This document shows, in pieces, positions 15,437 to 24,110 of a DNA stretch of 27,398 nucleotides. This DNA comes from CAWFFV01 sp963814985 (lineage in GTDB: Bacteria > Chloroflexota > Ktedonobacteria > Ktedonobacterales > Ktedonobacteraceae). The notes beneath the pieces are model-generated. The model did no database searches and was not told where the DNA came from. It saw nothing but the letters and a program-made list of their open reading frames with translations. The DNA lies in NCBI GenBank assembly GCA_963814985.1, contig CAWFFV010000039.1, positions 1 to 27,398 of the forward strand, read 5' to 3'. Position numbers and translations under genes: made by a program. The stretch's first letter is position 1; the number at the start of each line of letters is the position of its first letter.

Positions 15437-16696
15437 TCAACTCTGTCCAGATAAATTTCTCTCTTGTGATTGTACCGCATTATGTGCTTTTTCCAAAATT
15501 GCCAGACATTGTTCACCTGAGAGTCGTCCCAGGTTCTCGAACTCTAGCTCCATTTCGTCTCTCACCCGTAACTCTGCCTCCACACGCGCAATTTCATGCA
15601 CACGTGCATATGTAATGATGCGATGGACATATGACTCAGCGATTCGGGTCCGTTGCCATTTGATAGAGGGCATAGGTCGCAGGTTCAAAGATGAACAAGG
15701 GTAAAAGTCGTGCTCCTGAATGGCCGTTGAGAGTAGCAGAGCGTATTCACCAACGGCGCGGCGGGCCATTGGGTCGGAGAAGAAACCTGATTGTATGCTG
15801 GAAACGATCAGTACTCCGCTGATGCGCCCTTTGCGCATGACTGGAGTTGCGCAAGCACTTGCCTCAAATTCATCCACTTCAACCTGGAGACGATCCTCGC
15901 CCTCCTGTGCGTCCCAAACCTGCATACGTTGTAGCATAGCCGCAGTGCCAGCCAGAGAGGTACTTCCCAGGTAAGCTCTGCTTTCGCTAACAAACGGCCA
16001 GGGGTCATGACCGTGTGAGATGGATTCATATAGGGAATGAATGCCATCTTCATGTGGAGGCATCAATCTGGCGTATATAATAACTAATCCCTGGTGTTCA
16101 GCATCCAGATGGAGCAAGGCATGCTCGAAAAGGATTTGGGAAACCTGCCAGAAGCATGTTTCTTCCTCAAATGTTGTGGCCACCAGATCCAGGACACGGT
16201 TGTAGATTTCTTTAGGAACCTCGTGGATGCCGGGTGCAGGCAGATCCACGACACCAGGAAAGGTCTGATTAATCGCAGAGATAAGATCTACCCGATATTC
16301 TGGAAGTACTTCTGGTAGTCTTTTCAGATGCATCACGCGTGGTTCGGAAGCGCCGTTCATCCAACGGTAGATAGTATTTTCAGCGACTTCTAACTCTTTG
16401 GCAACACGCGTGATCTCTGAGCGTTCCTCTCGTAAGAGATGGCGTAGGAAGCTACTAAACAGTGACAATTCCTCACTTTCAGAGGAAGATGCCAGTGGCT
16501 CCTGGTTGATCCCCATTTGCCCTGTTGGCATTGAGGTGGTCCCGTTCATCAAAGATATGTTGAAATCGGTGACATTGTTCTGACTTTGTTGTTGTGATAG
16601 GCGTTTCTGGTTAGAAAGATTTGTTGCCTTTTTTGAACCCGGAGGGCGCCCTCGTTTCTTCTTGGGATGCTCACCCAAATCCTGCCCGTTTGCCAT
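15437..16696 (-). CDS. AT-hook / XRE-like HTH transcriptional regulator with GAF-like sensor region
   Basis: A 419-residue predicted regulator. The N-terminus has an AT-hook-like minor-groove motif, KKKRGRPPGSKK (about 12-23), then a Gln/Ser-rich stretch, then an HTH region (about 80-140: FSSFLRHLLREERSEITRVAKELEVAENTIYRWMNGASEPR) of the kind that reads like a phage-repressor/XRE helix-turn-helix. The middle (about 165-350) has a GAF-like pattern: FEEETCFWQVSQILFEHALLHLDAEHQGLVIIYARLMPP... and CATPVMRKGRISGVLIVSSIQSGFFSDP. The C-terminus is helical and charged. The ATG at 16696 has AAGGAG about 6 nt upstream. It heads an operon with the proline-rich membrane protein. The ligand or signal is unknown. 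Confidence 0.8.
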   Translation of the reverse strand: MANGQDLGEHPKKKRGRPPGSKKATNLSNQKRLSQQQSQNNVTDFNISLMNGTTSMPTGQMGINQEPLASSSESEELSLFSSFLRHLLREERSEITRVAKELEVAENTIYRWMNGASEPRVMHLKRLPEVLPEYRVDLISAINQTFPGVVDLPAPGIHEVPKEIYNRVLDLVATTFEEETCFWQVSQILFEHALLHLDAEHQGLVIIYARLMPPHEDGIHSLYESISHGHDPWPFVSESRAYLGSTSLAGTAAMLQRMQVWDAQEGEDRLQVEVDEFEASACATPVMRKGRISGVLIVSSIQSGFFSDPMARRAVGEYALLLSTAIQEHDFYPCSSLNLRPMPSIKWQRTRIAESYVHRIITYARVHEIARVEAELRVRDEMELEFENLGRLSGEQCLAILEKAHNAVQSQERNLSGQS

Positions 16697-16757
16697 TGTT
16701 CACTCCTTACTGGTAGCATCGAAGATAACTCAACGTTTACAAAGCATTCCGCCGGCC

Positions 16758-16766
16758 ATTATACCA
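16758..16766 (-). promoter_or_regulatory. Extended -10 promoter for the AT-hook regulator
   Basis: Minus strand TGGTATAAT (16766-16758), a TGn-extended perfect -10, about 60 nt before the ATG at 16696. The same element type precedes aroE and, with a different n, the ABC ATPase. Confidence 0.55.
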
Positions 16767-16920
16767 CATTGAGCAGTCGCAAAAGTACATAATTTACGCA
16801 TTGTCAACTTTTTTCAAACATTTTCTGTGAGAGAGAAGATGCCCATGTACACATGAGAAAGATCTTTATCCAGAAAATACAAAGCCCTTCTGGTAAGTAG
16901 TCCTTCGTAACAACTCTTCT

Positions 16921-16956
16921 ATTACAATGTTATACGAAAGTACTACAATGTCATAC
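16921..16956 (+). promoter_or_regulatory. Paired direct-repeat operator candidate, 21-bp phase
   Basis: ATTACAATGTTATAC (16921-16935) and ACTACAATGTCATAC (16942-16956) match at 13 of 15 positions and start exactly 21 bp apart, two helical turns. They end just upstream of the -35 at 16962, the position expected for activator sites. Confidence 0.5.
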
Positions 16957-16961
16957 ATCTA

Positions 16962-16990
16962 TTGATTTCTTAGTAGTATACAAGTAATAT
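16962..16990 (+). promoter_or_regulatory. Sigma-70-type promoter for the methyltransferase
   Basis: TTGATT (16962-16967), 17-nt spacer, TAATAT (16985-16990). Transcription would begin near 16997, giving a leader of about 175 nt. Confidence 0.6.
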
Positions 16991-17005
16991 GAATTCTATC
17001 ACGAT

Positions 17006-17139
17006 AGGTATTCTTTATACCTTTTTATATCAAATCCTTTGAAGACGACGTATCTTTTTCGGGAAATCCGGCCTCACTAAAGAGGGTCGTAGCCCCCTGG
17101 ATTCGATGGCGTTCAGTGCTCTTCAACAGGGTTTGATAT
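17006..17139 (+). promoter_or_regulatory. Structured 5' leader (candidate cis-regulatory RNA)
   Basis: First a small hairpin AGGTAT-tcttt-ATACCT followed by TTTT (17006-17026), terminator-like but weak. Then a 19-bp long-range stem: 17027-17045 pairs with 17120-17139 with one G-U and one bulged C. It encloses a 74-nt domain in which AATCCGG (17065-17071) pairs with CC-t-GGATT (17096-17103), containing a CCTC-actaaa-GAGG hairpin (17072-17085). The stem ends 33 nt before the methyltransferase ATG. No known riboswitch class was recognised. Confidence 0.5.
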
Positions 17140-17172
17140 CATTATTTATGGCTGGAAGGATCAGGTAAATTT

Positions 17173-18114
17173 ATGGCAGTAAATAATATAGTGCATATGA
17201 ACGAGTGTGGACTCCCACTGAACGCAATCGAATGGTTAGAGACACATCATCAAAGTAAGTCGTTTGAGCGAGAGCAGATAATTCGTGATCTCCAGCTCAA
17301 ACAAGGTAGTTTTGTTGTTGATGCGGGCTGTGGCCCTGGCCTTTGGACACCACTGCTTGCACAGATGATCGGCCCGATGGGGCGTATCCTGGGAATCGAC
17401 ATCTCTGCGGAGGCGCTGATTACCGCACAGCACCGGAGCACAGATAAATGGTACCGCCGGCAGGTACAATATAAACGTACAAGATTGGAACAGCTCCCTA
17501 TTAATTTTGGACAGGCCGATATTATCTTTAGTGCCAATGTTAGCCAGTATCTTTCTGACCCTGTCTATACGTTTGCTGCTATGGGTCCCTATCTTACTCA
17601 AGGGGGACGTCTGATTATTAAAGATATAGATTTTGGCACAATGCGCTTTTATAATATTGATCCATATTTACAAGCACGAGTATTGCAGGCACGTGAGCGT
17701 TGGGAATTAGAGCGTGTCGATCATGGGCACTCTTATGAAGATAGTTGGGTTGGCTCTAAACTGGCAGGATATTTGCGTTCGGCAGGTTACGAAGATGTAC
17801 AGGAGAGAACGTACCGTATTATACGCAGTGCTCCGATTCCGATGGATTTCCGTTTGTATTTGCAAGGGATCGCTGAGTGGTTTGTTTGTGAAGGTGCGCC
17901 TCATCTCTCCAGTGAGGACGTAACAAATTGGCTACAATGTTTTTTACATGAAACACAAAATGCTTTGGACCAGGAGTCATTCCTCAGCGAGGAAACTGAA
18001 TATGTTGTTTCGGGGGTATGGAACAAATCTTTATCCAAAGGACTCTATTATTTTGACACCTATACCGAGTTACCTCAGGCAGAAGAGTCGATGCTGGTTG
18101 CTAATCTGGTGTAA
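17173..18114 (+). CDS. Class I SAM-dependent methyltransferase
   Basis: A 313-residue Rossmann-fold methyltransferase. Motif I is VVDAGCGPGLW (about 48-58), with the downstream acidic residue in ILGIDISAEAL (motif II) and QADIIFSANVSQYLSDP as the motif IV region; GGRLIIKDIDFG gives the post-IV strand. Residues beyond about 170 form a C-terminal cap typical of UbiE-like small-molecule methyltransferases. The substrate cannot be assigned. The ATG at 17173 follows GGAAGGA about 12 nt upstream; an intrinsic terminator follows. It stands alone, transcribed away from the AT-hook regulator, and sits behind a long structured leader with paired upstream repeats, which suggests tight control. Confidence 0.88.
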   Translation: MAVNNIVHMNECGLPLNAIEWLETHHQSKSFEREQIIRDLQLKQGSFVVDAGCGPGLWTPLLAQMIGPMGRILGIDISAEALITAQHRSTDKWYRRQVQYKRTRLEQLPINFGQADIIFSANVSQYLSDPVYTFAAMGPYLTQGGRLIIKDIDFGTMRFYNIDPYLQARVLQARERWELERVDHGHSYEDSWVGSKLAGYLRSAGYEDVQERTYRIIRSAPIPMDFRLYLQGIAEWFVCEGAPHLSSEDVTNWLQCFLHETQNALDQESFLSEETEYVVSGVWNKSLSKGLYYFDTYTELPQAEESMLVANLV

Positions 18115-18140
18115 TAGAGACCTCTGAGATAAACGAGACA

Positions 18141-18167
18141 AGGGCACCTGAAGAGAGAAGGTGCCCT
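18141..18167 (+). terminator. Terminator of the methyltransferase gene
   Basis: AGGGCACCT (18141-18149) pairs with AGGTGCCCT (18159-18167), 9-nt loop, followed by a CGTGTTTTGTGTT tract. Confidence 0.75.
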
Positions 18168-18218
18168 CGTGTTTTGTGTTGGGGAATGAGGATGGTGAAA
18201 AAAAGTGTGAACATATAT

Positions 18219-18449
18219 TTATTGGTTATTATTCAACTGATCGGCAATCATTGCAATGGCCACGTCCCCTACAATAGTTTGCAATTCATTATGTAGTTGC
18301 CCCATGTTTTCCATACGAGCTGTAATGAACTCATGATGAGAGGTACCATAAGAGAGTCCAGAGAGTCCACGTTGGGCTGCTTCGTACTCTTCACTAATTT
18401 GAGATAACAAACGTGCTACTTCACTACGTTGTTCATGTGCTCCAAGCAT
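18219..18449 (-). CDS. Small conserved-looking hypothetical protein
   Basis: Not recognised. A 76-residue, largely helical, acidic cytosolic protein: LGAHEQRSEVARLLSQISEEYEAAQRGLSGLSYGTSHHEFITARMENMGQLHNELQTIVGDVAIAMIADQL. There is no signal peptide, Cys motif or membrane segment. Coding is supported by a good ribosome site (AAGGGA about 4 nt before the ATG at 18449), even composition and helix periodicity. An imperfect inverted repeat TTCTC-c-GTTGTT / AACAAC-a-GAGAA at 18511-18535 lies in its upstream region. Function unknown. Confidence 0.65.
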   Translation of the reverse strand: MLGAHEQRSEVARLLSQISEEYEAAQRGLSGLSYGTSHHEFITARMENMGQLHNELQTIVGDVAIAMIADQLNNNQ

Positions 18450-18895
18450 AATTTCCCTTGTCCTTCTTTCTTAATCTCAGCAAGCGTGGCCTGTTGTTTC
18501 TTATCTGTCCTTCTCCGTTGTTGTAACAACAGAGAAAAATGTGATGATGTATATACAATGTGTATTGTTTGTAAGAACATCATGTGCAATACATTTTATC
18601 AGTATGTACAAAAATGTCAAATTTGTCCAATGTTTATTCCTGCTGTTTTGCTTTTTTCTCCATTTTCACAGGCATTTCAGTGCGTCTGGTTACGAAAACA
18701 CTGTTCCCAAAGTAACTTATTTGCATGTAATGGAGCTATTTATGTGTTTTGCAGGGTCATTATGACGCTTATAAGTAAGTATATTAATGAGCAAAGCTCG
18801 AAAAATATATGAAACAGTACTTTTAGATATGAGATAGGCGGCTCCTCCTTTTTGCCTATACCCGACAAACTGTAGACAATGGCGACAGGGAAACT

Positions 18896-18927
18896 AGTAC
18901 ATTTGTTTCGGAAGACAGTACATTTGT
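18896..18927. promoter_or_regulatory. 11-bp direct repeat pair, 21-bp phase
   Basis: AGTACATTTGT occurs identically at 18896-18906 and 18917-18927, starts 21 bp apart. The 11-bp unit fits binding by an OmpR/PhoB-type regulator, but the factor is unknown. Confidence 0.4.
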
Positions 18928-19092
18928 GTGCCTCTGTAACAATACGTGTTGGTGATTGTCAGATGAGAACCTGCAAATGGTGAACAGGAGGAGATCTGTG
19001 TGAAGTGAGGCAAGCATGTCCCGATGGTATGGAGATAGCAAAGAGGTGATGCAGAATTTAAGCCTATTTGCTTACCATTTCCTTTACATATA

Positions 19093-19101
19093 TGTTATAA
19101 T
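19093..19101 (+). promoter_or_regulatory. Extended -10 promoter of the ABC ATPase gene
   Basis: TGTTATAAT (TGn plus perfect TATAAT), giving a leader of about 170 nt before the ATG at 19281. Confidence 0.55.
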
Positions 19102-19164
19102 CATTTTTAGCGTCTATTGGTTGGATTATCAACTATTGAGCATTCCAAAATATGGCGTGAAGAA

Positions 19165-19257
19165 GCTACGTTGACTCCCACCTGAGAGCAGGTGCAACGA
19201 TAGCACCAAGCAAAAGCTTCTACGAAAGATGAAAAGGTAGCAGGTGACCCCTGTTAC
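19165..19257 (+). promoter_or_regulatory. Structured leader of the ABC ATPase mRNA
   Basis: Hairpin A: GCTACGTTG (19165-19173) with CAACGATAGC (19195-19204), containing CACCT-gagagc-AGGTG. Hairpin B: GTAGCAGG (19237-19244) with CCTGTTAC (19250-19257), 5-nt loop, ending 8 nt before the AAGGAG ribosome site at 19266-19271. Confidence 0.45.
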
Positions 19258-19280
19258 GGAAGCAGAAGGAGTCTATCTCT

Positions 19281-20392
19281 ATGGCTCGCGTCCAATTTGA
19301 GCATGTCTACAAGCTCTTTGGCAAAGTTGAAGTTGTCCATGATGTCAGTATCGATATCAAGGACAAGGAATTCCTCGTCCTGGTTGGTCCCTCTGGTTGT
19401 GGCAAAAGTACCTGTTTGCGCATGGTCGCAGGTCTGGATGATCCGAGCGACGGAGAAATTTTTATTGGGGATCGTCGGGTAAATGGTGTTGATCCTAAGG
19501 ACCGCGATATTGCGATGGTTTTCCAGAACTATGCGCTTTATCCCCATATGACTGTCTTCGATAACATGGCCTTCGGCCTGAAACTGCGCCACTTTCCCAA
19601 GACCGAAATCCAGAAACGTGTAGGAGAGGCCGCTGATATTCTTGGCCTGGAGCAACTGCTGAAGCGCAAACCCAAAGAACTCTCCGGCGGACAGCGCCAG
19701 CGTGTTGCGCTAGGTCGTGCTATTGTTCGTGAAGCACAAGTCTTCCTGATGGACGAGCCGCTCTCGAATCTGGATGCCAAACTTCGTGTCGCGACCCGTG
19801 CTGAAATCATCAAACTGCATCAACGTATCCAAACGACAGTGGTCTACGTCACTCACGACCAGGTGAAGCTATGACCATGGGTGACCGTATTGCAGTCCTC
19901 AACGGTGGTATTATCCAGCAGCTTGGTTCTCCTCAAGAATTATATGATCATCCCTCAAATATCTTTGTTGCAGGCTTTATCGGTTCACCATCGATGAACT
20001 TCTTTCCAGGGGCAAAGGTTACCACCGAAGAAGATGCCGCCAAGATTGTGCTCGAAGGTGTTGGACAAGTTATCGTTCCCCCACTTTACTTCGAGCGCGC
20101 CAAGGCTGCAGCGGGCAAAAATCTCACTTTTGGTATTCGCCCATCTCATCTAGAAGATGCAGCTATTGCAGGCGTCAATGGGACTGGTAAATCCTCCACC
20201 ATAGATGCTACCGTAGATGTCGTCGAGAATTTGGGTAACGAGCTACAGGTCTATCTTAACGCTGGTGGCAAAAATATTGTTGCCACCCTTGATCCTCGCG
20301 CTCGCGTCAGCACAGGACACAAAGTGCAGTTGCACGTTGATAGCGCACAGATTTACCTCTTCGATACAGACACGGGTGAAGCTATTTTCTAA
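19281..20392 (+). CDS. ugpC: Sugar ABC transporter ATP-binding protein, MsmK/UgpC family (one frameshift)
   Basis: The cytosolic ATPase of carbohydrate ABC importers (CUT1 type, as MsmK/UgpC/MalK). It has Walker A GPSGCGKST (about 36-44), Q-loop MVFQNYALYPHM, signature LSGGQRQRVALGRAI, Walker B VFLMDEPLSNLDAKLR and the H-loop VTHDQV, then a C-terminal TOBE-type regulatory domain (PGAKVTTEE...LTFGIRPSHLED...VENLGNELQVYL). One G is missing near 19865: CAG GTG AAG should be CAG GTG GAA GC. The expected H-loop continuation VEAMTMGDRIAVLNGG resumes exactly there. Restored length is 370 residues, normal for the family. AAGGAG lies 9 nt before the ATG. No permease or solute-binding gene is adjacent, so it may energise several transporters encoded elsewhere. 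Confidence 0.93.
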
Positions 20393-20421
20393 ACAATGTT
20401 TTGGAAATGTGAGAAGTAGCG

Positions 20422-20482
20422 TTTCAAGAGAAGAGAAAACGAACCAGGCGGCCTACCTGGCCGTTTTTCTCTTCTCTTGAAA
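20422..20482. terminator. Bidirectional terminator between the ABC ATPase and fadN
   Basis: TTTCAAGAGAAGAGAAAACG (20422-20441) pairs with the complementary arm ending at 20482 (one bulged base), with an inner CCAGG...CCTGG stem and A/T tracts on both sides. It serves the two convergent transcripts. Confidence 0.8.
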
Positions 20483-20504
20483 TGGTGCGTGTTGTAAGAA
20501 TGTG

Positions 20505-22888
20505 TTAATTGCGCAATGGCTTTCCTGTCATCAGAATAGCCTGTATGCGTTCCTGTGTCTTCTCCGTTCCACACAGACTGAGGAATGCCTCTCGCTCCAG
20601 ATCAAGTACCTGTTGTTCCGTTAAAGGCGTGATCGGCGAACATTCTCCACCTGTGAGCACAGTTGCCAGATGGCGACCAATGATCGCGTCATGTTCACTG
20701 ATTTTATTCGTTAACAACATGTTATCTACCTGTTGTTCCAGTACCAGACGAGCGCCTGCTGGCAAGAGTAGCATTTGTGGTTGTACTGGTTGCCATTTGC
20801 CAGCGGCTTGTGCCTCTGCTAGCTTGAGTGCATCGGCCTTAGCGTCGCGTAACAATAGATCGCGGTTGACTGTAATGGCGTCCGTCTTGCGCAAGAAACG
20901 TAGTTCCTGGGCTTCTACCGCGCTTGTGGCAACCGTTGCCACGGCGATAATCTCGAAGGCGCGGCGTGCTGGTGTAAATGCTCCGCCGCGCCAGCCTTCT
21001 GTGACTCCAGGCTGGCTCCCTGACGCAGCAGGAGTTCTTTACAGCCACCCCCGGCAGGGATTAAGCCAACGCCTACTTCAACCAATCCGATGTAGGATTT
21101 CGCGTGGGCACGAGCATGGTTGCAGTGCAGAATTACTTCGCAGCCACCACCTAATGCGCGACCAGCCGGGGCGGCAACGACGGGAATAGGACTATATTTG
21201 AGCAACTGGTGAGCCTGCTGTAGCCCGTTAATAGCTCTCTCTAGCATCTGCCACTTGCCTGAGCGTGCCCCCATTAAGACCATGAGGAGGTTGGCTCCTG
21301 CTGAGAAGTCAGCAGCCTCATTTCCTATGACAAGAGCGCGGAACTGTTTAGATCCCTCTTCAACTGCATAGTGCAGCATTTCAATGATGCCCTCATCGAT
21401 AGAGTTCATCTTGGTGTGAAATTCGAGACAGGCCACACCATCGCCCAGGTCGATCAGGGAGGCGGAGCCATTATCACGTACAACCTTGTTCTGTGCCGTG
21501 GTAGCGGCTAACGAGATTGTGCCCTCCGGTACGGGTACAGGCTTATAGGTATCAGTATGGAAGTCGAAGTACTGACGCTGTCCCACGCTGCCTGTGTAGA
21601 ACGTACCTGCTTCTTTACTCATCACACGCTGGACCAGTGCTGGCAATTCCTGGTCGACAAACACCTGCTGCATAACTTCAGGATTTTGCAAAAGCATATC
21701 CCAGACCTCGAAACTGCCCATTGTGAAATTGAAGCCCCAACGCATTGCCTCATCGATGGCAACAATATTCTCTGCAATCTCTTCAGCACGATTAGCGGCA
21801 TAGATCAAGGCGTCAGCCGTTGTCTCTCTTGCCAGTTGGCTGGCCCGGTCATCACCTGCCAGGATCGTCAGTGCACGTTTGGTCGGATCTTCGATGTTTC
21901 GTGCGGCTCCGAGGGAAGGATAGCGTACCTTCTGTTGGGGCTGATACTCCAATGTCTGTAAATTGAGTTCGAGAATGGTTGACTCACCTTCGGAGTTCTT
22001 GACGCGCTTATAGAAACCCTGACCGCTCTTCTCGCCGAACATGCCCCGGTGAAGCATCTCGCGAACCACTGCTGGCATCTGGAAGGCTTCGCGTTGCTCA
22101 TCATGGGGTGCATTGTTGTAGAGATTATCAGTAACATGGACCAGCGTATCCAGGCCGGAGAGATCGGCTGTGCGGAAAACTGCGGACCTGGGACGCCCCA
22201 TGTTGGGTCCCAGGATCATGTCTACTTCACTTACCGTGTAGCCCTCATTGAGAGCACGGTGAATTGTTGACATAAAGCCATAGGCACCAATACGGTTCGC
22301 AATAAAGTTTGGTGTATCCTTGCATATAACCACTCCCTTACCCAGGACTTCAGTGGAGAAGTGTTGCATAAACTGCATCAAGGCGGGATCAGTGTCAACG
22401 TCGGGCGTCAGTTCTAGCAGACGCATATAGCGTACCGGGTTAAAGAAGTGCGTGATCAGAAAATGTTTGCGGAACTCTTCAGAACGCCCTTCTGTAAGCA
22501 TATGGGCGGGCAGTCCTGAGGTATTAGAACTGATAATTGTGCCAGGAGTCAGGACCATTTCGATCTTATTGTAGAGCGCATGCTTGATATCCAGCCGCTC
22601 GACAACTGCCTCGATAATCCAATCCACATCGGCGAGTTCTTCCAGGTCGTCCTCGATATTGCCCACAGTGACCAGTTTTGCTGCGCGTTTGCTATAGAAT
22701 GCGGCAGGTTTTGCCTTGAGTGCCTTCTCCAGGCCCGTGCGAGCAACAACGTTGCGATCTTTCAGCTCGTGAGGAGGTACGATGTCAAGCAACAAACAGG
22801 GTATGCCAACATTGGCAAGATGTGCTGCAATGGCAGCTCCCATGACACCCGCGCCAAGAATGCCAGCTCTACGAATTTGGTATGGCAT
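20505..22888 (-). CDS. fadN: 3-hydroxyacyl-CoA dehydrogenase / enoyl-CoA hydratase, FadN-like (one frameshift)
   Basis: A bifunctional beta-oxidation enzyme of about 794 residues in the Bacillus FadN order: dehydrogenase first, hydratase last. The NAD-binding GILGAGVMGAAIAAHLAN is at about 9-26; the catalytic His lies in THFFNPVRYMRLLEL and the dehydrogenase C-terminal domain in DTPNFIANRIGAYGF and GFYKR. The hydratase part has SAGANLLMVLMG (oxyanion strand), PAGRALGGGCEVILHCNHARAHA and GLIPAGGGCKELLLRQ. One G is missing at 21007-21008; restoring it joins RQGASLGVTEGWRGGAF to TPARRAFEIIAVATVATSAVEAQELRFL. The final part contains the usual EREAFLSLCGTEKTQERIQAIL. It starts 2 nt after the thiolase stop, implying translational coupling. 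Confidence 0.94.
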
Positions 22889-22890
22889 GG

Positions 22891-24087
22891 CTATGACATC
22901 CTCTCAATAATTGTTGCTACGCCCTGACCGCCACCGACACACAGGGTAGCAATGCCCAGCGTCTTGTCAGTGGTCTGGAGGTCATTGATAAGCGTGGTAA
23001 TCAGGCGAGCACCGCTACAACCCAGAGGATGACCGAGGGCAATCGCGCCACCATGTGGGTTAAGTTTCTCCTCGTCAATACCCATCACTTTGACAACAGA
23101 GAGAGCCTGTGCAGCAAATGCTTCGTTAAGCTCGATGATATCAATATCACTCAGTTGCAGCCCGGCACGCTGGAGTGCTTTGCGCATAGCAGGTACAGGT
23201 CCGATCCCCATAACATCGGGCCTGACACCTGCCACGGCCATCGTACGTACCTTTGCCAGAGGCGTGATACCCAGATTGCGGGCTGTTTCCGCTGACATCA
23301 ACACAACGGCGGACGCACCATCGTTGAGCGGACTGGAGTTGCCTGCTGTCACGGTTCCCCCCTTGAGAAAGGCGGGTTCCAGACTGGCTAAGCGCTCCAG
23401 TGAGGTGTCACGGCGGGGGCCTTCGTCAACCTCCATCAAACGACCATCAGGCAGTGGTACAGGGAAAATTTCTCTCTTGAAGACGCCATTTTCAATAGCG
23501 GCAAGTGCACGCTGATGACTGCGTAACGCAAAGGCATCCTGTGCCTCGCGGCTAATGCCATACTCGCGAGCCAGATTTTCTGCGGTAGTGCCCATCGGCA
23601 TATAGCTGGCGTAGCCATATTCTAGCTCACATGGTGGATAAGGGGAACTGGTCTTTTCATTGGCACGCGCCTTGACGAGGCGTGGGTTAAAGCTAGGATT
23701 GAAGCCACCCATCGGCACCCGTGACATACTCTCAATACCGCCTGCGATTACCACATCACCCAGGCCAAGCATAATGCTTTGAGCGGCCATGTTGACGGCT
23801 TGCAGACTGGAAGCACAGAAACGGTTGATTGTGGTGGCACCCATTGTCTCAGGCAGTCCCGCAAGAGCACCAACCATACGTGCAAGGTTCATGCCCTGCT
23901 CCCCTTCCGGGAAAGCACAACCCAGGATGATATCTTCAATGAGCGAGCGATCAAGCAGTGGGACACGCTCGACTGCGGCTTTCACCACGAAAGCGGCCAG
24001 ATCATCGGCTCGCACATCTTTGAGAGCGCCTTTGTTGGCTCGTCCAATAGGTGTGCGTACCGCACTGACAATAACGGCTTCTGACAT
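22891..24087 (-). CDS. fadA: Acetyl-CoA acyltransferase (thiolase)
   Basis: Thiolase II-type enzyme that cleaves 3-ketoacyl-CoA with CoA, the last step of beta-oxidation. The 398-residue product is full length, with the nucleophilic Cys in NRFCASSLQAVNMAAQSI (about 90), GGIESMSRVPMG, GNSSPLNDGASAVVLMS, the catalytic His in NPHGGAIALGHPLGCSGARL and the second Cys in TLCVGGGQGVATIIE. The start MSEAVIVSAVRTPIGR at 24087 has AAAGGAG about 10 nt upstream. It is third in the fadD-fadE-fadA-fadN operon, separated from fadE by a 188-bp spacer containing an inverted repeat and from fadN by 2 bp. Acetoacetyl-CoA thiolase is an alternative reading, but the operon favours the degradative role. Confidence 0.95.
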   Translation of the reverse strand: MSEAVIVSAVRTPIGRANKGALKDVRADDLAAFVVKAAVERVPLLDRSLIEDIILGCAFPEGEQGMNLARMVGALAGLPETMGATTINRFCASSLQAVNMAAQSIMLGLGDVVIAGGIESMSRVPMGGFNPSFNPRLVKARANEKTSSPYPPCELEYGYASYMPMGTTAENLAREYGISREAQDAFALRSHQRALAAIENGVFKREIFPVPLPDGRLMEVDEGPRRDTSLERLASLEPAFLKGGTVTAGNSSPLNDGASAVVLMSAETARNLGITPLAKVRTMAVAGVRPDVMGIGPVPAMRKALQRAGLQLSDIDIIELNEAFAAQALSVVKVMGIDEEKLNPHGGAIALGHPLGCSGARLITTLINDLQTTDKTLGIATLCVGGGQGVATIIERMS

Positions 24088-24110
24088 ATATATTTTTCTC
24101 CTTTTATTCT

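Larger units (their letters stand above)
18450..19280. other. Long regulatory intergenic region
   Basis: About 830 bp, AT-rich, with no convincing gene. It holds the upstream region of the 76-residue protein (inverted repeat 18511-18535), an 11-bp direct repeat pair (18896-18927), an extended -10 (19093-19101) and a structured leader before the ABC ATPase (19165-19257). Plus-strand frames at 18429-18812 have Cys/Phe-rich, domain-free translations and were not accepted. Confidence 0.6.

Noticed and set aside
18147..18155. CCTGAAGAG in the methyltransferase terminator, resembling the repeat-element terminus
   Set aside because: Only nine bases shared, no GTTAC flank and no internal palindrome; chance match.
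18429..18812. 127-codon plus-strand frame in the intergenic region
   Set aside because: Cys/Phe-rich translation without domain or ribosome site, overlapping the start of the supported 76-residue gene on the other strand.
19855..19880. Programmed -1 frameshift in the ABC ATPase gene
   Set aside because: No slippery heptamer and no conserved need for it in MsmK/UgpC proteins; the same homopolymer error type recurs in five other genes here.
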